A stretch of DNA of 64,000 nucleotides from DATBRG01 sp036560445 (GTDB lineage Bacteria > Pseudomonadota > Gammaproteobacteria > Burkholderiales > Methylophilaceae), in NCBI GenBank assembly GCA_036560445.1, contig DATBRG010000027.1:58474-122473 (forward strand), in the 5' to 3' direction. Positions 18,370 to 25,546 of this stretch are shown piece by piece. The translations under genes and the position numbers were made by a program. Positions within the stretch are counted from its first letter, which is position 1, and every line of letters begins with the position of its first letter. Below the pieces are notes generated by a model that saw nothing but the letters and a program-made list of their open reading frames with translations, was not told the origin of the DNA and made no database searches.

Positions 18370-20607
18370 ATGAAATTCCTCGAATTATTCACTCGTCACG
18401 GCGTACGCATGGCACTCAGCTTAGCGGTGCTGGTCATATTGTTGCTCAACGCAACTGGCGCATTGCAATTTGGTTTTATAAATCGTCTCGAAAATTTTAC
18501 CTACGATGTTCGCCTTAACCTGATGATGCCAGGCACTCTCGACAAGCGTGTCGTAATTGTCGATATAGATGAAAAAAGCCTGCAGGAACAAGGCCGCTGG
18601 CCGTGGGGCAGGAATAAGTTGGCAGCCTTGGTAGATAAGCTTTTTGCAGACTACAAAATCAAGGTAATGGGCTTCGACGTGGTGTTTGCAGAAAAGGATG
18701 AAAGCTCAGGTCTTAAGAGCCTGCAGGAAATAGAAAATACATATCTGAAGTCTGACAGCAATTTTCACGGCATCATTGAACAACTCAAACCCAAACTCGA
18801 CTACGACCAGGTCTTTGCAAACAGCCTCAAAGGTCGCAATGTTGTCATGGGTTACTATTTCAGGATAGGTGGGAAATCTACTGAAAATACAGGGGTCTTG
18901 CCTTCAGCATCGTTTGTTGATGGGAGCTTCAAGGGTAAAAATATCAATTTTACCGAGCCGATTGGCTACGGTGCCAATCTATCAGTATTACAGCAAAATG
19001 CAGCAAGTGCCGGGCACTTTAACCCAGATCCGGATGAGGATGGCATTACACGTAAAGTTTCTATGTTGATGAGTTATCAGGGTAACTTATATGAGGCTTT
19101 ATCTGTAGCCGTAGCTAGGATTGCACTTGGTGCCGACAAACTGGAAGCAGGATTTGCCGAGGGGCTGGGTGTTGGTCAGAAATACTCTGGCCTGGAATGG
19201 TTAAGGCTCAATGATAAGCGCATCCCGGTAGATGGGCAGGTAGCGGCGTTAATTCCCTATCGCGGTCAGCAAGGCAGTTTCCCTTACGTATCGGCTACTG
19301 ATGTTCTAAACGGCAAGGTACCAAAGGAAATACTGGAGAATCGTATTGTCTTAGTCGGCACGACAGCACCAGGGCTGCTGGATTTGCGCGCTACACCGGT
19401 ACAGAATGTCTATGCTGGGGTGGAAATCCACGCCAACATGATTACGGGTATTCTCGACCAGAATATAAAAGAGCGTCCAGCTTATACGCTGGGTGCTGAG
19501 GTAGTCATGCTGCTACTGGCTGGGTTATCACTGGCTTTGCTGCTACCTATGCTCAATCCATTATGGGCAACAGCATTGACTGGGGCCATGTTTACTCTTG
19601 CTATAGTTTTTAATCTGATTGTCTGGCAGTTTGGTAATCTCGTACTGCCACTGGCTTCCTTGTTGCTATTGATATCAACGATATATGTGCTCAACATGTC
19701 TTACGGGTTCTTTGTTGAGTCCCGTGGCAAGCGTCAGTTAACCGGTTTGTTTGGTCAATATGTGCCACCAGAACTGGTCGATGAGATGGCAAAAGATCCT
19801 GAGTCGATTAGCCTTGAGGGTGAGAGCCGTGACATGACGGTACTATTCTCAGATGTGCGCGGGTTTACGACTATCTCCGAAGGTCTCGACCCTAAGCAGC
19901 TCACACGTTTAATGAATGAGTTTTTAACGCCGATGACGCATGTTATCCATCATAATCGGGGCACGATTGATAAATATATGGGTGATGCCATCATGGCGTT
20001 CTGGGGTGCCCCATTGCATGATCCAGACCATGCTAAACATGCACTGCAGGCAGCCATGGCAATGATTGAGAGCCTAAGCACCTTGCAAGAACAATTCAAA
20101 ACCAGGGGCTGGCCAGAGATCAAAATAGGCGTTGGCCTTAACTCTGGTGAGATGACGGTAGGTAATATGGGATCTGAATTCCGCATGGCTTATACGGTGA
20201 TGGGAGATGCAGTCAACCTAGGTTCGCGGTTGGAGAGCCTGACCAAGAATTATGGCGTCTATATTATTGTCAGCGAATTCACAAAAGATAAGGTGCCTGA
20301 TTATCTTTACCGTGAGCTGGATATTGTACGTGTTAAAGGTAAGGATAAGCCAGTTGCGATTTTTGAGCCTGTCTGTGAGCTGGGTAAAGAAGATAAAGAG
20401 ACTAAAGACGAACTCAAGCTTTACCGCGAAACACTTAAACTTTTCCGTAATCAGAATTGGGATCTGGCCGAACTGCAGTTCCTCAATTTGGAAAAAATTA
20501 ATCCTCAGCGGCATCTTTATCGCATGTATGTAGAACGAGTAGCCTACTATCGGCAAAACCCACCCGGCGATGACTGGGATGGCGTATTTACCTTCCAGAC
20601 AAAATAA
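18370..20607 (+). CDS. Membrane adenylate cyclase with CHASE2 sensor domain
   Basis: This class III nucleotide cyclase should make cAMP in response to a periplasmic signal. It has one N-terminal membrane helix, a periplasmic CHASE2 domain (about residues 40-350), three further helices (about 355-450) and a C-terminal cyclase domain. The two metal aspartates are present (D495 in LFSDVRGF and D539 in MGDAIMAF), as are the adenine-selecting Lys/Asp pair (K535, D613) and the transition-state Asn/Arg (N616, R620), so it is predicted active and ATP-specific. ATG 18370 is chosen (745 residues); the frame extends to 18319, and neither start has a clear ribosome site. It is the first gene of a three-gene cAMP cassette. 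Confidence 0.9.
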   Translation: MKFLELFTRHGVRMALSLAVLVILLLNATGALQFGFINRLENFTYDVRLNLMMPGTLDKRVVIVDIDEKSLQEQGRWPWGRNKLAALVDKLFADYKIKVMGFDVVFAEKDESSGLKSLQEIENTYLKSDSNFHGIIEQLKPKLDYDQVFANSLKGRNVVMGYYFRIGGKSTENTGVLPSASFVDGSFKGKNINFTEPIGYGANLSVLQQNAASAGHFNPDPDEDGITRKVSMLMSYQGNLYEALSVAVARIALGADKLEAGFAEGLGVGQKYSGLEWLRLNDKRIPVDGQVAALIPYRGQQGSFPYVSATDVLNGKVPKEILENRIVLVGTTAPGLLDLRATPVQNVYAGVEIHANMITGILDQNIKERPAYTLGAEVVMLLLAGLSLALLLPMLNPLWATALTGAMFTLAIVFNLIVWQFGNLVLPLASLLLLISTIYVLNMSYGFFVESRGKRQLTGLFGQYVPPELVDEMAKDPESISLEGESRDMTVLFSDVRGFTTISEGLDPKQLTRLMNEFLTPMTHVIHHNRGTIDKYMGDAIMAFWGAPLHDPDHAKHALQAAMAMIESLSTLQEQFKTRGWPEIKIGVGLNSGEMTVGNMGSEFRMAYTVMGDAVNLGSRLESLTKNYGVYIIVSEFTKDKVPDYLYRELDIVRVKGKDKPVAIFEPVCELGKEDKETKDELKLYRETLKLFRNQNWDLAELQFLNLEKINPQRHLYRMYVERVAYYRQNPPGDDWDGVFTFQTK

Positions 20608-20619
20608 GCAGGAGAGAAA

Positions 20620-21390
20620 ATGCGGGTCAAAGTGCTAGGCTGTAGTGGAGGGATCGGTGGAATGCTCAGAACCACGGGCTTTTTGCTAGATGAAGATATT
20701 CTCCTTGATGCTGGGACCGGTGTTGGAGATCTTTCGCTCGAGCAGTTGACGCGCATAGACCATGTTTTTCTCACGCATTCGCACTTGGATCACATAGTGT
20801 CTATTCCATTCTTGGCAGATACTGTTATGGGGATGCGTAAGGAACCGATTTTCATCTACGCTACTGCCGAAACCTGGAAAATTATAAAAGATCATGTGCT
20901 TAACTGGAAGGTATGGCCAGATTTTACAGTGATTCCCGATGAAAAAAATCCATTCTTAATCTGGAAAGAAATCAAGTTAGGCGAAACTGTAGATATCAAA
21001 GGCCGTAAGTTTACGCCAGTGCCTGCTAACCATGTGGTGCCTGCAATTGGTTTTCATATAGAAGGGCATGCTTCCAGCATGGTGTTTACTGGAGACACAA
21101 CGACTTGTGACGCTTTATGGGAGTACGTCAATGAGATTAAGAATCTGAAATACCTGATTATCGAGACTGCTTTTAGTAACGCCGAATTGGAACTGGCTAA
21201 GTTATCAAAACATCTGTGCCCGTCCTTGTTGATTAAAGAACTCGCCAAGTTTGACCATAAACCCAAGCATCGTATTTATATCACCCATCTTAAACCGGGG
21301 GAGGGTGATCTGATCATGCGTGAAATTGAAACAGATGCTTATGAGTTCAATGCTCGTCCACTCTACAACGGACATATTTTTGAACTCTAG
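20620..21390 (+). CDS. Metallo-beta-lactamase-fold cyclic-nucleotide phosphodiesterase (class II-like)
   Basis: This 256-residue cytoplasmic metallohydrolase carries the HSHLDH metal motif at residues 53-58, close to the class II cAMP phosphodiesterase signature (yeast PDE1 type). Further metal ligands are the later NHVVP histidine, FTGDT aspartate and C-terminal YITHLK histidine. The start has AGGAG 5 bp upstream and lies 12 bp after the cyclase stop. Its position between a cAMP synthase and a cAMP-binding protein strongly suggests it hydrolyses cAMP. Other MBL-fold hydrolases look similar, so the substrate rests mainly on context. Confidence 0.8.
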   Translation: MRVKVLGCSGGIGGMLRTTGFLLDEDILLDAGTGVGDLSLEQLTRIDHVFLTHSHLDHIVSIPFLADTVMGMRKEPIFIYATAETWKIIKDHVLNWKVWPDFTVIPDEKNPFLIWKEIKLGETVDIKGRKFTPVPANHVVPAIGFHIEGHASSMVFTGDTTTCDALWEYVNEIKNLKYLIIETAFSNAELELAKLSKHLCPSLLIKELAKFDHKPKHRIYITHLKPGEGDLIMREIETDAYEFNARPLYNGHIFEL

Positions 21391-21411
21391 ATTGTTAGGA
21401 ACAAGCTGCTA

Positions 21412-22506
21412 ATGACCGCGCTAGACCAATCCCTTTTGGCTCAACTAGAGCCTATTTCCACCCTCTCGCCTGGGCGCTTGAAGGAGCTTGCAGGCTTATG
21501 TTTTGCTGAGAAGGTCAGTAAAGATATTGATCCATTGCGCTTCAATATCGTTAAGAATGCGCAAGCTATGTACTTGTTACAAGGCGATCTAGGGCTTAGA
21601 TTTGTTGATGGCAGTAAAAAGATTCTGCGAGGTGGTAGCGAGGCAGCCAAACATCCTATTGATGCCGGCAAAGTACGTTTGCAGGACAGTATAGCTCTGA
21701 CAGATGTTGAAATCGTACGTATCGACATGGATCTGCTCGATATTATGATGACTTGGGACCAGCTGGCCGGTTATGAGACTTCAGCACCACAAGTACCGGT
21801 TAAGCCCCCTGCAGAAAAAACTGAACTGGGTCGTGGCGCTGGTGTATGGATGAGTGATACGGGGGCATTCAGTGCCAGCAAACTACAAAATGGCGTGTTT
21901 AGTCGCTTGCCTACAGCTAATATTGAAGAGATGTTCCGTCGTATGACACATCAGGCCGTGAAGGCTGATCAGGTTATTATCACCCAAGGTGCTGAGGGCG
22001 ATTACTACTACCTGATTGAGAGCGGTACGGCAGAGGTTACCCGTATAGTCGAAGCTAGTGAGCCACCTGTACCTTTGGCTGAACTCAAGGACGGTGATGC
22101 TTTTGGTGAAGAAGCGCTGGTGTCGGACAATAAGCGTAACGCAACTGTCACGATGAAAACCGATGGTTCTTTACTTCGTTTAAATAAGATGGATTTCATT
22201 GAGTTATTGAAGGCTCCACTCATTAATCATATCTCAAGAGCAGATGCTGAGCAGAAAATTCAAGAGGGTTCTGTGTGGCTGGATGTGCGTTTCCCCTCTG
22301 AATATAAATACGACCACCTACCAAATGCACTCAACGCGCCACTTAATGAGATTCGTAACCTGGTCAGTAAATTAGAAAAAGATAAGCAATACATCGCTTA
22401 TTGCCAAACTGGTCGCCGTAGTTCGGCCGCTGCCTTTATCTTGGTGGAGAATGGATTCAAGGTGTTTGTCCTTGATGGCGGGACGCGAAAAGCCCCAGCT
22501 TCGTGA
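21412..22506 (+). CDS. Cyclic-nucleotide-binding / rhodanese fusion protein
   Basis: This 364-residue cytoplasmic protein has three parts. There is a degenerate cNMP-binding-like domain (about 10-115), a well-formed cNMP-binding domain (about 160-270) and a rhodanese domain (about 275-362). The phosphate-binding cassette of the second domain is FGEEALVSDNKRNATV, with the ribose Glu (E233) and phosphate Arg (R242) that cAMP binding needs. The rhodanese loop has the active cysteine C331 in CQTGRRSS. No DNA-binding helix-turn-helix is present, so it is not a CRP-type activator. It lies 21 bp after the phosphodiesterase and is the likely reader of the cassette. Confidence 0.85.
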   Translation: MTALDQSLLAQLEPISTLSPGRLKELAGLCFAEKVSKDIDPLRFNIVKNAQAMYLLQGDLGLRFVDGSKKILRGGSEAAKHPIDAGKVRLQDSIALTDVEIVRIDMDLLDIMMTWDQLAGYETSAPQVPVKPPAEKTELGRGAGVWMSDTGAFSASKLQNGVFSRLPTANIEEMFRRMTHQAVKADQVIITQGAEGDYYYLIESGTAEVTRIVEASEPPVPLAELKDGDAFGEEALVSDNKRNATVTMKTDGSLLRLNKMDFIELLKAPLINHISRADAEQKIQEGSVWLDVRFPSEYKYDHLPNALNAPLNEIRNLVSKLEKDKQYIAYCQTGRRSSAAAFILVENGFKVFVLDGGTRKAPAS

Positions 22507-22508
22507 GG

Positions 22509-24176
22509 CTAATTGTTTTTAGCTGACGCTGCTTTATAGAGTGATACGATTGTACATCCTGACACATTCCCTAAAGAGCAGCTTTTTTCTATTGCTGTCA
22601 TTGCAGCGTCATCGGAATGAAGCTTTTTCAGTGCCATGCCCTTACCAAAATATGCCTGTGAATAATCTGGGTTAATTGAAATGGCCTCATCAAAAGCTGT
22701 AATCGCCTCATTATATTTACTCAGGCTGAAGTAGGCGGCTCCCATTTGAGCGTATACCTGACCTAATTCTGGATTAATCGCCGAAACGCGCTTAAGGTCC
22801 GAAAGTGCATCATTCCAACGACCCTTGGCTAACTCAGCATTGCCACGATTGTAGAATATTCTTGCCGCACCGGGTGTTGTGTCACTATCTAGTAGTACCG
22901 CAGCATCATTCCATAAGCGGTAATTGTCAGCCATGACCCATAACCGGTTCCAAGCCAGCGGAATGAATAATAAGGATATAAGCCCACCAGCAATTATCAT
23001 TTTGCGGCTCGGTAACGCTTCTACAGCTAGAGCAATTAGTACCATCATGCCTGGCATCCAGAGATAGCTGCGGTATAGTACAAAGGGCTCTTGTACGCGA
23101 ATGGTTGAAAACTCTGGAAGGAAGAATAGCCATGGATACAACAAAGCCCATCCAATCAGCCGCATTTTATTTTCACTTAGCAACAGTCTGAAGCCTATCA
23201 AACCATAGCTTAAAAAAACACCAATCTTTAACCAGTTTCCCCATGCTTGCCAAGACATTGAGAATGTTTCGCGCATATCTATCGACATCCATGCCGGGTT
23301 GGGTATTAGCCACAAGAACAGATACTTGAAGAATAAACCTGCTTGAGTAAATATACTTAGTAAGCGCAGTGTGAGAGGATTCCCAGCCAGAATATGCTGA
23401 GTCATTGGTTCTTGTTGATTCAGTAAGGTAACAGCATCATGTTCGTAGACAATGCCCAATACACCTTTTACCCGAAGTAAAATCAGTGTGGCGATTATTA
23501 GGTATGCTACCCAAGTTACCCACAATGTCCGTAAGTCGATGCGAGTATTTGAGCGCAACATGATAGTAGTAGTGAGGATAATTGCTGGAGCCATCACGCT
23601 TTGCTCTTTAGAAAAAACAGCAAAAAAGAAAAATACTACTGAAAGTAATAGCCAGCGCTTTTGTCCACTAAGTAAGCCCCGTAAATATGCCAGTTGCATT
23701 GCCAGCGTAAAGAGCGTTGCCATTAGGATGCTACGCTGTATCAGATACCCTACTGCGTAAACTGCTACGGGGTTGCAGGCAAAAAACACTGCGGTTGTCC
23801 ATGCTACCCCATTGATATTAAGAGATTTCGAATTATCAGCATGTACTATGGATATTATCTGACGTAATAAAAAGAAAAGTAGAACGGCATTAGTCGCGTG
23901 TAATAGAGCGTTGCCTAGGCGAAAAAAGTGTGGTGTATCGAGAAATAGTATCCATGTCCAGCCGAGGCTGGCGTAAGGAAACCAGCGTAAATCAAAATGG
24001 AACGACGAATGCGCGAAGTGATTGAGTAAATTGTCAGAGAGGAAATTTAGGTCATCGAATATGAAAGGGTTTGCTAAGAATGGCAGATAAATTAAAAACA
24101 CTAAAGTAAGCAAAGCCAATAGCCGACCTCGGTTATGGTTCTGTAAATAATTCAGCAATTTTTGTTTGAGTGGCAT
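22509..24176 (-). CDS. GT-C-type membrane glycosyltransferase-like protein with C-terminal TPRs
   Basis: This 555-residue polytopic protein has about ten hydrophobic helices through residue 430. A diacidic FIFDDLNF motif (D41, D42) lies in the first periplasmic loop, where GT-C lipid-sugar transferases keep their catalytic acids. Residues about 438-540 form TPR repeats (for example YAQMGAAYFSLSKYNEAITAFDEA). The architecture resembles TPR-bearing O-mannosyltransferase-like (TMTC/ArnT-related) proteins. It lies immediately downstream of the pilin on the same strand, where pilin-specific oligosaccharyl- or glycosyltransferases are often found, so pilin O-glycosylation is a reasonable but unproven role. 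Confidence 0.65.
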   Translation of the reverse strand: MPLKQKLLNYLQNHNRGRLLALLTLVFLIYLPFLANPFIFDDLNFLSDNLLNHFAHSSFHFDLRWFPYASLGWTWILFLDTPHFFRLGNALLHATNAVLLFFLLRQIISIVHADNSKSLNINGVAWTTAVFFACNPVAVYAVGYLIQRSILMATLFTLAMQLAYLRGLLSGQKRWLLLSVVFFFFAVFSKEQSVMAPAIILTTTIMLRSNTRIDLRTLWVTWVAYLIIATLILLRVKGVLGIVYEHDAVTLLNQQEPMTQHILAGNPLTLRLLSIFTQAGLFFKYLFLWLIPNPAWMSIDMRETFSMSWQAWGNWLKIGVFLSYGLIGFRLLLSENKMRLIGWALLYPWLFFLPEFSTIRVQEPFVLYRSYLWMPGMMVLIALAVEALPSRKMIIAGGLISLLFIPLAWNRLWVMADNYRLWNDAAVLLDSDTTPGAARIFYNRGNAELAKGRWNDALSDLKRVSAINPELGQVYAQMGAAYFSLSKYNEAITAFDEAISINPDYSQAYFGKGMALKKLHSDDAAMTAIEKSCSLGNVSGCTIVSLYKAASAKNN

Positions 24177-24217
24177 GACTTAGAAATGAGGTGCTGAGTA
24201 TATACAGGTACAAATAA

Positions 24218-24250
24218 AAAGCGCTCGTTCATAACTAGAGCGAGCGCTTT
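24218..24250 (-). terminator. Rho-independent terminator after the pilin gene
   Basis: A 10-bp inverted repeat (AAAGCGCTCG at 24218-24227, CGAGCGCTTT at 24241-24250) is followed on the minus strand by TTTTTATTTG. It lies 16 bp beyond the pilin stop and 41 bp before the membrane glycosyltransferase start. Most pilin transcripts should therefore end here, leaving weaker read-through. Confidence 0.85.
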
Positions 24251-24266
24251 CAGAGACTAACTTAAC

Positions 24267-24725
24267 TTACTTGGCGAGAGTCTTTGTCACTAATGCACCA
24301 TCAGAACCACTAGCGCTAGTACTAATTGTCCATACTATTTGTGAGGTTCCACCCAATTGAGGAGTCCAAGTTACAGTCTGACCATCAATTGTGGTAGGTT
24401 TAATATTTTGCATGGTTGCTACAATGGCACCGGTGTTAGCAGTTACATTGATAGCAGAAACTTCAGTAGTTGATGTTGGTGCTCCACTTAGACCTAAGGA
24501 AGTCCAAGGGTCAGCTGGGACACCCGCAAATGAACCACCATTATTCTGAGCGTATTCAGCAACTGCCAGTTTAATAGGATCAACAGCACCGGCTACTTTG
24601 GATAGCTTGGCGCGAACAATGTAATCCTGATAAGCAGGAATAGCTACTGCAGCCAGAATACCGATAATCGCGACTACGATCATCAGTTCGATCAGGGTGA
24701 AACCCTTTTGAGCTTTTTTAAACAT
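24267..24725 (-). CDS. pilA: Type IV major pilin-like protein
   Basis: This 152-residue type IVa prepilin has a 7-residue leader cut by PilD at KG/FTLIE, the conserved Glu5 of the mature form, and the hydrophobic alpha-1 helix (FTLIELMIVVAIIGILAAVA). The strong AAGGGG ribosome site, own terminator and sigma-54 promoter suit an abundant major pilin. Unlike canonical PilA it has no cysteine, so the C-terminal disulfide loop (D-region) is absent. The C-terminal half is rich in Ser and Thr. A minor pilin role is possible but less likely given the expression signals. Confidence 0.9.
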   Translation of the reverse strand: MFKKAQKGFTLIELMIVVAIIGILAAVAIPAYQDYIVRAKLSKVAGAVDPIKLAVAEYAQNNGGSFAGVPADPWTSLGLSGAPTSTTEVSAINVTANTGAIVATMQNIKPTTIDGQTVTWTPQLGGTSQIVWTISTSASGSDGALVTKTLAK

Positions 24726-24792
24726 GTTAAAACCCCTTTTACTAAGTTTAGGTTGTGTGCATCGTTAAAATAACAATGCGTACAAGTATATA

Positions 24793-24808
24793 AGCAAGGC
24801 ATATGCCA
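24793..24808 (-). promoter_or_regulatory. Sigma-54 (RpoN) promoter of the pilin gene
   Basis: On the minus strand the site reads TGGCATATGCCTTGCT. It matches the sigma-54 consensus TGGCAC-N5-TTGCW with GG-N10-GC spacing and one change. Transcription would start near 24782, leaving a leader of about 57 nt. PilA genes of Pseudomonas and relatives are controlled by RpoN with the PilS/PilR two-component system, which is not in this window. Confidence 0.75.
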
Positions 24809-24830
24809 TAAATATAAAACGGCATATGCT
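24798..24830. repeat. Two copies of palindrome GGCATATGC(C/T) in the pilin promoter
   Basis: GGCATATGCC at 24798-24807 overlaps the sigma-54 core. GGCATATGCT at 24821-24830 lies 23 bp upstream relative to pilin transcription. The second copy would sit near -40 to -49. It might be an activator or competing sigma-54 contact, or chance. Confidence 0.5.
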
Positions 24831-24850
24831 TACCAGAACATCATAGCGCA

Positions 24851-24887
24851 TAAAGAAAAAAGCGGATGATTCATCCGCTTTTTTCTT
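24851..24887 (-). terminator. Long perfect hairpin terminator after the MxaD-like gene
   Basis: AAAGAAAAAAGCGGATGA (24851-24868) is perfectly complementary to 24870-24887, giving a stem of about 17 bp with a 3-nt loop. The A/T arms supply a U-tract on either strand. It lies between the MxaD-like stop and the pilin promoter and insulates them. Confidence 0.85.
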
Positions 24888-24933
24888 TAACTAACTGACA
24901 AAAACTGTCATATCATGACTTTTTTCGGCCAGA

Positions 24934-25473
24934 TTACTTCTGGGCTTCCAGTACTTTTTTCAAGTTTGGCAGTCCTGCATCGTAAACGCCAGTCACAGCA
25001 TCAACTGCAGACTTGTCATCCTGGCCTGGTGGAATTGGTGGATTCAGCTTGTAAAGACGATAGAAGCGACCGATCCAGGTAACAGTACTTTCACCTTTCC
25101 CCGGGCCTGCAGTTACTGTCATGGTGGAAACGTAATCGGTAATTGGTAGTGGGCTTTCTTCAATCTCATACTTGAGCTGCATATTGGCATCATCAACGGT
25201 ACGTAGCTTCTCATAGATGCTACCGCCACCTTTAAGAGTCAGCCTACGGAATGTAGCGTTGTCACCTTCCTCATCCTTCTTTGTTTCAAGTTTGTCACTA
25301 ACGACAGCAGGATGCCACTTTTGCATATTGCCGAAATCTTTCACCAATGCCCATACTTTGGCAGGCTCAGCTTTGATAACGATGATTTTTTCAACCTTTT
25401 GTGGGGTTGGTCCGTGCGCTGCTGCCGTGAGTGGCAACATGGCAATAGCGAGCAGTGCTAATATTTTTTTCAT
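24934..25473 (-). CDS. MxaD-like periplasmic SRPBCC protein
   Basis: This 179-residue exported protein has a signal peptide (MKKILALLAIAMLPLTAAAHG) followed by a single SRPBCC/START-like domain. The mature start HGPTPQKVEKI and the stretch VWALVKDFGNMQKWHPAV closely resemble MxaD. MxaD is a periplasmic protein of methylotrophs reported to aid electron transfer between methanol dehydrogenase and cytochrome cL. ATG 25473 is chosen because GGAG precedes it by 6 bp; the frame extends to 25485. It follows a YVTN beta-propeller gene by 73 bp on the same strand. No dehydrogenase gene is nearby, so the role is inferred from resemblance. Confidence 0.75.
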   Translation of the reverse strand: MKKILALLAIAMLPLTAAAHGPTPQKVEKIIVIKAEPAKVWALVKDFGNMQKWHPAVVSDKLETKKDEEGDNATFRRLTLKGGGSIYEKLRTVDDANMQLKYEIEESPLPITDYVSTMTVTAGPGKGESTVTWIGRFYRLYKLNPPIPPGQDDKSAVDAVTGVYDAGLPNLKKVLEAQK

Positions 25474-25546
25474 ACGTTTCTCCATTTTGTTTAATAGTTC
25501 TACTAAAACTGAATCCGCGATAATTGTAATACCATTGGATCCTTAA

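Noticed and set aside
21412..22506. CRP/FNR-type transcription factor
   Set aside because: It has cNMP-binding domains but the C-terminus is a rhodanese with an active cysteine; no helix-turn-helix is present.
24851..24887. Inverted repeat as a mobile-element end or CRISPR fragment
   Set aside because: A single perfect hairpin with U-tract arms directly after a stop codon; a terminator explains it fully, and no repeat array or target duplication is present.
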